Below, piece by piece: positions 18,587-27,204 of a stretch of 64,000 nucleotides of DNA (position 1 is the stretch's first letter; every line of letters starts with the position of its first letter). Location: the NCBI GenBank assembly GCA_040506705.1, contig JBEVWG010000016.1:93890-157889 (forward strand), read 5' to 3'. Under the pieces are notes generated by a model. That model was not told the DNA's origin, did no database searches, and saw only the letters and a program-made list of their open reading frames with translations. The DNA comes from Thiodiazotropha sp040506705 (GTDB lineage Bacteria; Pseudomonadota; Gammaproteobacteria; Chromatiales; Chromatiaceae). Position numbers and translations under genes: made by a program.

Positions 18587-18600
18587 GTTCAGGCCTGAAC
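18587..18600. promoter_or_regulatory. 14-bp perfect palindrome in the rho leader
   Basis: GTTCAGGCCTGAAC lies about 100 bases upstream of the rho start, between rho and trxA. It could be an operator or a small RNA hairpin in the rho leader. AT-rich sequence (TATATAGT on the minus strand) follows toward rho. No known regulator is assigned. Confidence 0.35.
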
Positions 18601-18668
18601 AGTGCGAGGAGTCTACAATGATCGGAAGCTGGCAGACAGTGGTGATACGTCCTGCACCTGAGCTCTAT

Positions 18669-18995
18669 CTATAAATTACTATCGATGAATGCCACAAGTT
18701 GTGATTTTGATACGGCCCCGACTTTAGTCGCCTCAACTTCACCATTCTTGAAAAGCATCAAGGTTGGTATACCACGGATCCCATAACGGGGCGGGGTGTT
18801 GGGGTTCTCGTCAATATTAAGTTTAGCCACCTTTAGCTTATCGCCGTATTCCTTAGCGATTTCATCCAGTACTGGGGCAATCATCTTACATGGACCACAC
18901 CACTCGGCCCAGTAGTCGATCAGAACTGGCTGACTTGATTGAAGTACGTCAGACTCAAAAGAGTCGTCAGTTATATGAACAATCTGCTCACTCAT
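18669..18995 (-). CDS. trxA: Thioredoxin 1
   Basis: Cytosolic dithiol oxidoreductase. The 108 residues have the active site WCGPC (Cys33, Cys36), the cis-proline stretch GIRGIPTLMLF and the usual VLIDYWAEW strand before the active site. The trxA-rho order on one strand is standard for Gammaproteobacteria. Confidence 0.97.
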   Translation of the reverse strand: MSEQIVHITDDSFESDVLQSSQPVLIDYWAEWCGPCKMIAPVLDEIAKEYGDKLKVAKLNIDENPNTPPRYGIRGIPTLMLFKNGEVEATKVGAVSKSQLVAFIDSNL

Positions 18996-19203
18996 TGATT
19001 GAGGATCTCCAACTGAATGCTTGGGGATTTTTTGAACGGATGCTATCCGCCACTATTAATCTGTTTGAATCCAGTGACACACCGTGAGACGAATTAACTA
19101 TATCGAGGGGAACAACTGGATAGGATTGAATATTGAATCTTAAAAATGATCACATTTCAAGGCCTAAATGTTAATAACCCAACATTAATTGACAAAATTC
19201 CAT

Positions 19204-19539
19204 TTAAACCTGACTCGGATGGGCGATATAACCATCAAGCAGGGATTCAATCTGGCATAAGTGGGCTATTGATAGAATAGCCTCAGGCACACCGATAAAA
19301 CTGACCTTAGTTTCCCGCTCTGCAGCCCAGGCCATCCATTCCAGCATCAATGCAAGACCCGCACTGTCCGCTTTTTCGACCTGAGAAAGATCGATTTCGA
19401 TCTCTGGTAGAGCAACAAACAACTTTTCTGACTGTTGCAACAGAACCTTTGCATGTTCGAATGTCATCGCGCCATGCACTTGAAATTGAGATCCGTCTGC
19501 TTTTTCTATCCTTGCTTCACTCACGGCTTCAAGGCTCAT
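19204..19539 (-). CDS. mlaB: STAS-domain protein, MlaB-like
   Basis: A 111-residue STAS-domain protein, the cytoplasmic regulatory subunit of the Mla phospholipid transporter that binds the ATPase MlaF. The family's conserved strand and helix appear as EIDLSQVEKADSAGLALMLEW (about 48-68). Its start overlaps the mlaD stop by eleven bases. In E. coli mlaC lies between mlaD and mlaB; here there is no room for it. Confidence 0.82.
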   Translation of the reverse strand: MSLEAVSEARIEKADGSQFQVHGAMTFEHAKVLLQQSEKLFVALPEIEIDLSQVEKADSAGLALMLEWMAWAAERETKVSFIGVPEAILSIAHLCQIESLLDGYIAHPSQV

Positions 19540-20008
19540 CGGAGATTGCGTTCTCCTCAGCCTTGCTGAAGAGAAATTGTCCGATAATCTCTTCCAGAAC
19601 CAGTGCAGACTGGGTCATCATCAATTCACTTCCCTGCTCCAGACTCTCAAGACTGCCACCAGGATCAAGACCGATATACTGCTCACCCAGCAGACCTGAA
19701 GTGTATATCTTAGCGATACTGTCATCTGGAATCTGATTGAACTCAGGATCTATAGCGAGAGTCACTACCGCCTCAAAGCTACTCTGATCATAGGTAATTC
19801 CAGCGACACGACCCACCCTTACACCAGCCATTGATACCGGAGACCTGACCTTCAAACCGCCGATATTATCGAAACGGGCGGTTATCTTATAACCTTCATT
19901 TGCTGAAATACTGGCAAGATTACTCACCTGCATCGCCAGAAAAAAGAGCGCCACAAGGCCCAACGCCATAAAGAAACCGACGGTAATTTCCAACTGTTTT
20001 GTCTGCAT
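19529..20008 (-). CDS. mlaD: MlaD, MCE-domain phospholipid transport protein
   Basis: Inner-membrane anchored substrate-binding subunit of the Mla system, forming an MCE hexamer in the periplasm. Start ATG 20008 (MQTKQLEITVGFFMALG) gives 159 residues with one membrane span (about 9-30) and an MCE domain beginning YKITARFDNIGGLKVRSPV, including GVRVGRVAGI. The longer open frame to 20158 is out of keeping with the family and overlaps mlaE. Two bases separate it from the mlaE stop. Confidence 0.93.
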   Translation of the reverse strand: MQTKQLEITVGFFMALGLVALFFLAMQVSNLASISANEGYKITARFDNIGGLKVRSPVSMAGVRVGRVAGITYDQSSFEAVVTLAIDPEFNQIPDDSIAKIYTSGLLGEQYIGLDPGGSLESLEQGSELMMTQSALVLEEIIGQFLFSKAEENAISDEP

Positions 20009-20010
20009 GA

Positions 20011-20790
20011 TTATTCTCCAAACATCAACGCCGTCAGTACAAAATCCAGCACCAGCACAGCCAACGCTGAATGAACAACCGTCCGGGTAGTCGCCTGACT
20101 GACACCCGCCGACGTCGGGATCGCATCGTATCCCTGAAAAAGTGCTATCCAGGCGCATACGAACCCGAACACAAAGCTTTTGATTACGCCATTGAGGACG
20201 TCTTCATTCCAGTCGATCTTCGACTGCATTTGACTCCAGAAGGCCCCATCATCAACACCCAATAGACCCACACTAACGAAATAGCCACCGATAACCCCTA
20301 TCGCACTGAACATGGCGGCCAATAGAGGCATGGATAAAAAACCGGCATAGAATCGCGGCGACAAGATGCGACGAATCGGATCAACCGCCATCATCTCCAG
20401 ACCTGACAGCTGCTCAGTCGCCTTCATCAGGCCGATTTCAGCAGTCAAAGCTGACCCGGCACGCCCTGCAAACAGTAATGCGGTAACAACAGGCCCCAGC
20501 TCACGCACCAGGGACGCTGCCACCATCACACCCAAACTATCCTCGGCGCCAAACTGTGACAGCACATAGTAGCCCTGCAGCCCCAGCACCATACCTACGA
20601 ACAGACCTGAGACCACGATAATTGTCGTGGTGCGTACGCCGATACTGTGGATCTGTGCAGCTAAAAGCTTTAAACGGGGCAGCAGACTGGTCAAGCCGAA
20701 AAGGATCTGAACCAGTAGTAGATGACCTCGTCCAAGTCTTTCCAGGGCACCAAGCCCTACGCGTCCGAAATTGGCCAATAGATCAAACAC
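20011..20790 (-). CDS. mlaE: MlaE, phospholipid ABC transporter permease
   Basis: The 259-residue permease of the Mla transporter that maintains outer-membrane lipid asymmetry. It has five or six hydrophobic spans, with the conserved cytoplasmic helix stretch LVRELGPVVTALLFAGRAGSA (positions about 91-111) and GLMKATEQLSGLEMMAVDP. Its start coincides with the mlaF stop, so the two are translationally coupled. Confidence 0.95.
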   Translation of the reverse strand: MFDLLANFGRVGLGALERLGRGHLLLVQILFGLTSLLPRLKLLAAQIHSIGVRTTTIIVVSGLFVGMVLGLQGYYVLSQFGAEDSLGVMVAASLVRELGPVVTALLFAGRAGSALTAEIGLMKATEQLSGLEMMAVDPIRRILSPRFYAGFLSMPLLAAMFSAIGVIGGYFVSVGLLGVDDGAFWSQMQSKIDWNEDVLNGVIKSFVFGFVCAWIALFQGYDAIPTSAGVSQATTRTVVHSALAVLVLDFVLTALMFGE

Positions 20791-21605
20791 TATCCCGCCC
20801 CTCTCATGCTCAACAGGTCTTCTGACAAAGTCGGTGCCTGATAGTGAAAGCCGACAGGTCCATCTGGCAATCCACTCATGAACTGTTTCACAGCCGGTGA
20901 ATCGGAGCCCATCAAGGCATCAGGGGAGCCGGACTCAATCACCTTTCCGCCAGAGATCACATAAATCAGATCTGATATACCTGCCGTCTCTTCTACATCA
21001 TGAGAAACCAGGATACTGGTCAAGCCAACCGCATCATTCAATCGTCTCACCAATTGAGCCAACACGCCCATGGATATGGGATCCTGTCCGGTGAAAGGCT
21101 CGTCATACATCACCATCATTGGATCAAGGGATATAGCCCGCGAGAGCGCTACTCTTCTTGCCATACCACCGGACAGCTCGGAGGGCATCAAATCCCGTGC
21201 ACCGCGCAGGCCAACGGCCTCCAGCTTCATCAACACCAGACGTCGGATCATAGACTCCGGAAGGTTGGTGTGTTCACGCAAAGGATAGGCAACGTTATCG
21301 TAGACAGTAAGATCGGTCAGGAGTGCCCCACTCTGAAACAGCATCCCCATTCGCATACGCAGCTTATAGAGCGCCTTTCGTGAGAGTTTATGGACATTCT
21401 CACCATCCACTTCGATGGTACCCTTGGAGGGTCGCAGCTGGCCGCCGATCAATTTCAGTAAGGTGGTCTTACCTGTTCCACTGGGCCCCATGATCGCGGT
21501 GACCTTGCCCCTGGGAATGTCGATATCCACACCATCGAATATACGGCGTTCACCATGCTTAAATTGCAGATTGCGGATTTTTATGAGTGGCTGACTATTA
21601 TTCAC
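20790..21605 (-). CDS. mlaF: MlaF, phospholipid ABC transporter ATPase
   Basis: The 271-residue ATPase of the Mla system. Walker A is GPSGTGKTTLL (about 40-50), the ABC signature is LSGGMARRVALSRAI, Walker B is MVMYDEPFTGQDP, and the H-loop is SHDVEET. First gene of the mlaFEDB operon; the promoter should lie in 21606-21800. Confidence 0.95.
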   Translation of the reverse strand: MNNSQPLIKIRNLQFKHGERRIFDGVDIDIPRGKVTAIMGPSGTGKTTLLKLIGGQLRPSKGTIEVDGENVHKLSRKALYKLRMRMGMLFQSGALLTDLTVYDNVAYPLREHTNLPESMIRRLVLMKLEAVGLRGARDLMPSELSGGMARRVALSRAISLDPMMVMYDEPFTGQDPISMGVLAQLVRRLNDAVGLTSILVSHDVEETAGISDLIYVISGGKVIESGSPDALMGSDSPAVKQFMSGLPDGPVGFHYQAPTLSEDLLSMRGAG

Positions 21606-21746
21606 GGTGACTGATAGAGCTTCATGCTCAAAAGTAACTGAAGGTCAGAGCATTGTGTCTAGGTGTTGATGAAGCGTCAAGGAAGTTAGCCCACAGGTTA
21701 CAAAATTGATTGAAAAACACTATAGCAATAGAGTAACCCTGTAAGA

Positions 21747-21779
21747 CGCCCCTCCTGGAAACAACTCCAGGGGGGAGGC
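21747..21779 (-). terminator. Imperfect GC-rich hairpin after the Ig-like lipoprotein gene
   Basis: Arms GCCCCTCCTGGA and TCCAGGGGGGAGGC pair with a small bulge around a short AACAAC-type loop. It sits about 30 bases beyond the stop of the minus-strand gene. There is no strong T-run, so a terminator role is plausible but not certain. Confidence 0.45.
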
Positions 21780-21807
21780 ATCTATAAAGCAATAGGGGTA
21801 TAGCTAG

Positions 21808-23610
21808 CTAATCGTTTACCACATAAACGGGAGATAGGGAAACACCGCCACCAGGTGTAGTGACCTTGAGTTGCAGCCCACCTACCTCGTCTCCAGCCTC
21901 CTCGTTAAGCGAAGGCGTCAGTAATACAGAAAACTCTGTGACACCTAGTGCATCCCCATCTCTGGCATCGTAATTTGTATTTGGTACGGTAAACGAAGAA
22001 TCACCACCAACCTCACCATTCGATATTAAAAATTCAACAGATGTTCCAAGCGGCATTACCTGCCCGTTACCTTGTCCTATCACTCTGAAGCTAACCAATA
22101 CCGAACCACCAGTGGGAATATTTATCTCTCCACCTGTTACACCTGAAAGGTTAGTAATCGTGGCAAAAGATTCAGCCATTACCATAACTAATGAATCACG
22201 TACATTGATGTTCTTTTCATCGCTACATGTAGGCGTTGAAATTGGTGTAACACCATAACAAACCCCAGGATCTTCACCTGCCGCTACAGCTTGTTCGGCT
22301 TCAGTTACAGCACTGGTATCACAGCAGAGCGCGCCGTTGTAGTTAGGATCAACACTAGAATCGTCGTAGACGCCATTAGCATTAAAATCAACAAATTCTT
22401 CAAGTACAGGGTCTCTCACTCCATTTTCATCATCATCCCTGAATGCTTCAGGTATATTGGCAAAAGCTGTATCACCGAAATCCAGTACGCCATTACCGTT
22501 CGCATCAATAAATGACTCTTCCCCAAGCATACTAGCCAGAATAGTAATCCGACCTTCAGAAGACCTGGGGTTGGAACTTGTCCAGTTTACTGAACATGCA
22601 CCATCGAGGATCTCACATTGAGACTGGATCTGACCACCCTCAGTAGTGAAATAGACTGCAGTGCCATCAGGAACCGGATTATTGAAGTGATCAGCAGCAT
22701 GTACGGTTAAACCCACCGTCACTCCATCAACCCTCCATGCCTCTGGATTTAATTCTTCTGTACTCAAGGAGATACTGTTTTGATCCGAAACCCCTGTAGA
22801 AATGATCAACCCATCGGATTGAGTAGAGATCAGAGGATTGGAAGCGAGCGTTGCTACCACACGAACTGCCGTCGGAACCGTGCCTGATCTAACATCAGTA
22901 GTAACCAAACCATTGGTATCACTAGTGGCCAATTCACCACCCGATGGTATAGCCGTACCACCAATAGTTGTACTTAGTGTAAAATTAACCTTTTGTTGGG
23001 AAACAGGGTTACCATTTTGATCGCTCACCAGGAAGGTGACTCTTGAAACCTCGGTTAATCCTACACCTCGCAACCCTATCAGTCTTGGCTCAACTGACAC
23101 AAACTCCATTGAGCCAATTTCAGCAGCCTGGACATTAACCACTGCGGTTGCAGAAGAAGTATTACCATTAACTGTTACAGTGGCTCTTATCGTGTCAGTG
23201 CCGGAGCAACCGGTTGCCACATAAGTAGTCGTTACAACACCGCTGCTTGCTTCAACTGGGGATTCGATAGTCGCTAAATTTGTTGCTTGGCATGTCGAAG
23301 CGAATGTCACTGATGCACTATCTTGATAGAGGTTACCATCAGCATCTGCCAAGGTTGCAGATACCGAAGTCTGTCCCCCTGCGGAGAGAGAGCTGACGGC
23401 AAGCGCCAAAACACCTGAGTTAAAACTGCTACCAGACCCACTACCTATTGTGATAGCAGCAGAGTCGGCCCCGACATCATCGATTGTATCGTCGGCCCCA
23501 CCCGTCGTGCTGCCACTGTCATCCCAAGGCGTCTCAGCATCACCACCACCGCATGCGGAAAGCAGGAACATAAGAATAAAAGGGGTGACAAAGCGGGCTA
23601 AACCTGACAT
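21808..23610 (-). CDS. Large Ig-like domain lipoprotein with calcium-loop-like motifs
   Basis: A 600-residue predicted surface lipoprotein (signal and lipobox LSAC followed by GGG). The body looks like several bacterial Ig-like (Big-1 type) domains, with patterns such as TSVSATLADADGNLYQDSA and VSRVTFLVSDQNGNPV. In the middle are acidic loops of the DxNxNGxxD kind (DANGNGVLDFGDT, DDDENGVRDP, DFNANGVYDDS) that resemble calcium-binding dockerin/EF-hand loops, next to paired cysteines. ATG 23610 is preferred over 23622 because TTGGAG stands six bases upstream. Adhesin or structural roles are common for such proteins, but none is shown here. Confidence 0.82.
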   Translation of the reverse strand: MSGLARFVTPFILMFLLSACGGGDAETPWDDSGSTTGGADDTIDDVGADSAAITIGSGSGSSFNSGVLALAVSSLSAGGQTSVSATLADADGNLYQDSASVTFASTCQATNLATIESPVEASSGVVTTTYVATGCSGTDTIRATVTVNGNTSSATAVVNVQAAEIGSMEFVSVEPRLIGLRGVGLTEVSRVTFLVSDQNGNPVSQQKVNFTLSTTIGGTAIPSGGELATSDTNGLVTTDVRSGTVPTAVRVVATLASNPLISTQSDGLIISTGVSDQNSISLSTEELNPEAWRVDGVTVGLTVHAADHFNNPVPDGTAVYFTTEGGQIQSQCEILDGACSVNWTSSNPRSSEGRITILASMLGEESFIDANGNGVLDFGDTAFANIPEAFRDDDENGVRDPVLEEFVDFNANGVYDDSSVDPNYNGALCCDTSAVTEAEQAVAAGEDPGVCYGVTPISTPTCSDEKNINVRDSLVMVMAESFATITNLSGVTGGEINIPTGGSVLVSFRVIGQGNGQVMPLGTSVEFLISNGEVGGDSSFTVPNTNYDARDGDALGVTEFSVLLTPSLNEEAGDEVGGLQLKVTTPGGGVSLSPVYVVND

Positions 23611-23942
23611 GGCGAACTCCAAAATCCCATATGAAACAGTCCATTAAGGGAGGATACTTAGACTAATTTCTTAATAGTATACAAACACTCGACTATTGCA
23701 AGGAATTATAAGCAATCAAATGGCAATTTTTTCACCTTAATACAAACACAGGTCACGCTTTTGCATCAGGGATTGCAAGCCACTTAAATCACTCAATCCT
23801 CGGCTTCTACATCATAGCGGCAGCATCAGTTAGCGCTTTAGAAAAAATCAAAACACCCCTAATGGGAATATATTTCCCATAGCGCCAATTTACCAACTGA
23901 TTCAGGCTGATTTCTCCTCTATACCTTCACAAGACACGAAGA
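23611..23942. other. Intergenic region between the Ig-like lipoprotein and ferredoxin genes
   Basis: About 330 AT-rich bases upstream of the Ig-like gene and downstream of the ferredoxin gene, both on the minus strand. It must hold the lipoprotein promoter. No gene or RNA is recognisable. Confidence 0.4.
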
Positions 23943-24251
23943 TCAAACAGCCAATCTTTCAACCCTCTCCCCATTAATAAGATGGCGCTGCAGAATCTCA
24001 TCAATATCCTCACGATCTACATAGGTATACCAGACCGCATCGGGATAGATAACCATCACGGGCCCTAAATCGCAGCGATCAAGACAACCGGCTGTATTCA
24101 CCCTGACCCCCCCAGGCCCATTCAGACCCACCTCCTTAACCTTCGACTTCAGATAGTCGCGCATCGATTTTGCACCGTGATCTCCACAGCAGGCACGTCC
24201 ATCCTCTCGCTGATTGACACAGAAGAAAAGATGGTAGCGATAGTAGGACAT
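23943..24251 (-). CDS. Thioredoxin-like [2Fe-2S] ferredoxin
   Basis: A 102-residue ferredoxin of the thioredoxin-like fold (NuoE/Shethna type). Cluster cysteines fit Cys11 (FFCVNQR), Cys21/22 (ACCGDHG), Cys56 and Cys60 (TAGCLDRCDLGP). Such proteins are small cytosolic electron carriers, often of unknown partner. It is divergent from the GlcF-like gene 238 bases away. Confidence 0.88.
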   Translation of the reverse strand: MSYYRYHLFFCVNQREDGRACCGDHGAKSMRDYLKSKVKEVGLNGPGGVRVNTAGCLDRCDLGPVMVIYPDAVWYTYVDREDIDEILQRHLINGERVERLAV

Positions 24252-24489
24252 AGGGTGGCCTCGTCTATGTAATGAACACTATGACCTTTGAGTTCCACTC
24301 TAAAAGGCCATAATCTCTTTGGGAATCTTAAGCGTTATTCGCTTCACAACCAAGTAAAGCAGATGAGATTGACCTATATCCACAATTTCTGACGCCTTCA
24401 TCCCTATTTTCATATAAATCTGTAAGTCGTCTCCAACTCTCACGAAAATTCAGGTAAAATGGTGATCTTTCCCTATAACTCTACCCATT

Positions 24490-25686
24490 GTGACACCAGA
24501 AGACCTGCTTGCTGAAGCAGACCGTTGCGTAAAATGCGGTCTCTGCCTACCTGTATGCCCTACCTATCGCCTGCTGGCCAGCGAGGCTGATTCTCCCCGC
24601 GGCAGGATCAGTCTGATTCAGGCATTGGTCAGAGAGGAGATCGATCTCCATTCGAATATCGAAATACATCTTGATCGATGCCTCAGTTGTCGCGCCTGTG
24701 AATCCGCATGCCCATCCGGCGTTCGTTACGGCAAACTGCTGGATACCAGCCGGGAAGTGATCACGACAAAACACCACCACAGATATCTGCTGAAATCTGT
24801 TATCGATCAATTATCCAGTGTCAGACGCATTAACATTTGGAATAGAGTTTTCCAGATATTTCGCCGCTCCGGGTTGGTTGCTCTGGCAAGTTACCTGCCT
24901 CTACCACGAATTCGTCGACTGCTCTCTATTGCCGATCATCTACCATCAAAACCCAGCCATCGAGCCGGTTTTTACCCCGCATCAAAGCCCACAGGCCGGA
25001 GTGTTCAGTTGTTTACTGGTTGTGTGGGGTCTCAAGTTGAAGATAGATTGATCCAGAGCACTCTACAGATATTGAGCAGGCTTGGTTACGCAGTTGACAT
25101 ACCTGTAGAAGACTCTTGCTGTGGCGCACTCCACCGCCACAATGGCTATGCTGCCGATGCAGAGCAACACTGTGACACCGTCCGCCAGCAAACCCTAAGA
25201 AGCAGCGCACAATATCTGCTAACCATAGCCACAGCTTGCCATCTTGAGCTTGATGAACAGAGCGCCAGCAATCTTCCTCTGATCTCAGTCACAGATCTTC
25301 TTCTACAACTGCCTGTTGGTGATTTTCCTCCCCTGAAACCACTACACAAAAAGGCCGCCATACACATACCCTGCTCGGCGCGCAGTGACCGGACTCGGGA
25401 GTTATTGAGTAAGATTCCTGACCTACAACTGTTTGAACTAGAGGAAAATGGTCTTTGCTGTGGTGCCGCCGGCAGTTACATGCTGACCCAACCAGAACTC
25501 TCATTGCGGCTCGGACAGGCTAAAATCGACAGTTTGAAAGCCTCTGGCGCTGACCTCCTGATCACTACCAATACTGGCTGCGCCATGCAGTTTCGTCAAC
25601 TGATCAAGGAGGCAGATCTCTCAATTGAAGTTTTTCACCCAATTGAATTGATTCTAAATCAGTGGAACGACAACCCGAAAGGATAA
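24490..25686 (+). CDS. glcF: GlcF-like iron-sulfur protein with CCG domains
   Basis: A 398-residue iron-sulfur subunit resembling GlcF of glycolate oxidase. Two 4Fe-4S ferredoxin motifs are present: CVKCGLCLPVCP (Cys13, 16, 19, 23) and CLSCRACESACP (Cys64, 67, 70, 74). Two cysteine-rich CCG domains follow, with SCCGALHRHNG and LCCGAAGSYML. No GlcD or GlcE flavoprotein lies beside it, so the redox partner is encoded elsewhere and the exact substrate is uncertain. GTG start. Confidence 0.85.
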   Translation: MTPEDLLAEADRCVKCGLCLPVCPTYRLLASEADSPRGRISLIQALVREEIDLHSNIEIHLDRCLSCRACESACPSGVRYGKLLDTSREVITTKHHHRYLLKSVIDQLSSVRRINIWNRVFQIFRRSGLVALASYLPLPRIRRLLSIADHLPSKPSHRAGFYPASKPTGRSVQLFTGCVGSQVEDRLIQSTLQILSRLGYAVDIPVEDSCCGALHRHNGYAADAEQHCDTVRQQTLRSSAQYLLTIATACHLELDEQSASNLPLISVTDLLLQLPVGDFPPLKPLHKKAAIHIPCSARSDRTRELLSKIPDLQLFELEENGLCCGAAGSYMLTQPELSLRLGQAKIDSLKASGADLLITTNTGCAMQFRQLIKEADLSIEVFHPIELILNQWNDNPKG

Positions 25687-25732
25687 TCAAACAGGGTTGA
25701 ACACACCCTGCAATTGACGCTATGGTTTGCTG

Positions 25733-26377
25733 ATGACTGAACGAAAATTCAAAATGACGGATCAACTGATGATCGGTCTGGATACCGCGGTGAGAACCCT
25801 GTTTGGCAGACCTCAGGTCACTGAACGGAAGAATCCAGCAGATAAGCTCAAAGAAGCAGATCTGAGTGACCAGGAGCGGGATCTGACTGCTCGACTGATG
25901 CGTATCAACCATACCGGTGAGGTATGCGCCCAAGCCCTCTACCAAGGCCAAGCCTTGACAGCCCGTCTGCCTGAGGTGAGAGAACGCATGGAGAGGGCCG
26001 CACAAGAGGAGAACGATCATCTTGCCTGGTGCGAGAATCGACTGCTTGAACTCGACAATCGAAAAAGCCTGCTGAACCCTTTCTGGTATGCCAGCTCATT
26101 CATGCTAGGCGCAGCCGCAGGAATCGCAGGAGACAAATGGAGTTTAGGTTTTGTTGCTGAAACCGAGCATCAGGTTGAATCCCACCTGGATGACCATATC
26201 AGTAGAATTCCACCGCAAGACGAAAAAAGTCATGCTGTGCTGGAGCAGATGAAAATCGATGAAGCTCAGCATGCTGTGATGGCACTGGAAGCCGGTGGAG
26301 CCACGCTACCTCAGCCCATCAGGGCCGCCATGAAACTCACATCAAAAGTGATGACGAAATCGGTCTTCTACCTATAA
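25733..26377 (+). CDS. coq7: 2-polyprenyl-3-methyl-6-methoxy-1,4-benzoquinone hydroxylase Coq7/UbiF-type
   Basis: Di-iron hydroxylase for the C6 step of ubiquinone synthesis. The 214 residues hold the expected iron ligands: Glu63 (HTGEVCAQ), Glu93 and His96 (QEENDHLAW), Glu145 (ETEHQVESH), Glu177 and His180 (DEAQHAVMA). ATG 25733 (MTERKFKMTDQL) matches the usual Coq7 start; a TTG six bases upstream is less likely. It complements ubiH and ubiI found at 41-43.5 kb. Confidence 0.94.
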   Translation: MTERKFKMTDQLMIGLDTAVRTLFGRPQVTERKNPADKLKEADLSDQERDLTARLMRINHTGEVCAQALYQGQALTARLPEVRERMERAAQEENDHLAWCENRLLELDNRKSLLNPFWYASSFMLGAAAGIAGDKWSLGFVAETEHQVESHLDDHISRIPPQDEKSHAVLEQMKIDEAQHAVMALEAGGATLPQPIRAAMKLTSKVMTKSVFYL

Positions 26378-26447
26378 ACAGGAGCGTCTTGCCGAAAACA
26401 GACTCTTTTTGAAACAATTCATTTGAAAAAAATTGGATCTCTTCGGT

Positions 26448-26603
26448 CTATCCAGCCTTAGCCTGAGAAACTTCACTGTGAACAACCTCATGCCGATCGA
26501 TGGCGCTGACCTGGACAGCCAGTGTCAACCCAAAGCCAATCATGACCAACACCACCACCACGGCAAAGAAATCCGGTTTATGATGTGGATGCTGTCTATT
26601 CAT
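26448..26603 (-). CDS. Small single-span membrane protein, 51 residues
   Basis: A short gene on the minus strand. The product starts MNRQHPHHKPDFFAVVVVLV, giving a histidine-rich, positively charged cytoplasmic tail, one hydrophobic span of about 20 residues (12-31) and a short polar C-terminus ending SQAKAG. A ribosome site (AAGAG) lies just before ATG 26603. Membrane topology by the positive-inside rule is N-in. I do not recognise a family. It lies between coq7 and the ankyrin gene and could be transcribed with the latter. The overlapping plus-strand frame is less protein-like. Confidence 0.6.
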   Translation of the reverse strand: MNRQHPHHKPDFFAVVVVLVMIGFGLTLAVQVSAIDRHEVVHSEVSQAKAG

Positions 26604-26733
26604 ATCTCTTACTTTCTCAATCAATGACTTACTATTAATTATTCGTGTACATTACAATGTTTACTTTGACATTCATCACGTTGTTGCACCCGAATAAACC
26701 AAATACCTTCCTTTGTGATATCAACTCACAAGA

Positions 26734-27204
26734 TTACTTCTGATCTTTAGCCGCACTTTCTGTTGCACCCATTTCACTCAGCAGAGCTGACACTTGAGTA
26801 TGTTTTCCCCGATTAGCCAGTCCCAGCGGGGTATTGCCAGCCTGATCTGCTGCATTGACATCAGCACCGCGCTGAATCAACAACCTAACCACCTCCAGAT
26901 GACCGAATGCTGCCGCATCAATTAGCGGGGTCTGGCCAGATTTATCAGCCAAATTCACATCAGCACCCGCGGCTAACAAAGCACGCACCGTCTGCAGGTT
27001 TCCATTAAAAGCCGCTATATGCAGAGCAGATCGACCGGAAGGGTTAGTACTATTCGCATCAACCCCTTGGGATAGCAGATCATTGACCCGCTCCACTTGC
27101 CCCAACGTTCCAGCCGCAAGCAGAGCCTGAGCCTCTGAGGTAAGCTCAGCAGACATACCCATTTGGGTGACGAGCAACATCAATATCAATAAACCCACTC
27201 TCAT
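26734..27204 (-). CDS. Exported ankyrin-repeat protein
   Basis: A 156-residue protein with a signal peptide (MRVGLLILMLLVTQMGMSA) and three to four ankyrin repeats, for example GRSALHIAAFNGNLQTVRAL, then GQTPLIDAAAFGHLEVVRLL and GNTPLGLANRGKHTQVSALL. It should be periplasmic and bind another protein; the partner is unknown. The start at ATG 27204 is chosen because it places the signal peptide at the N-terminus; the longer frame to 27273 adds a cysteine-rich, non-signal stretch. Confidence 0.8.
   Translation of the reverse strand: MRVGLLILMLLVTQMGMSAELTSEAQALLAAGTLGQVERVNDLLSQGVDANSTNPSGRSALHIAAFNGNLQTVRALLAAGADVNLADKSGQTPLIDAAAFGHLEVVRLLIQRGADVNAADQAGNTPLGLANRGKHTQVSALLSEMGATESAAKDQK

Noticed and set aside
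20009..20158. 50-codon extension of mlaD
   Set aside because: Would overlap mlaE and is cysteine-rich nonsense; MQTKQLEITVG is the family start.
26433..26627. Plus-strand frame of 64 codons
   Set aside because: Lies opposite the better-supported 51-residue membrane protein, has no ribosome site and no family resemblance.
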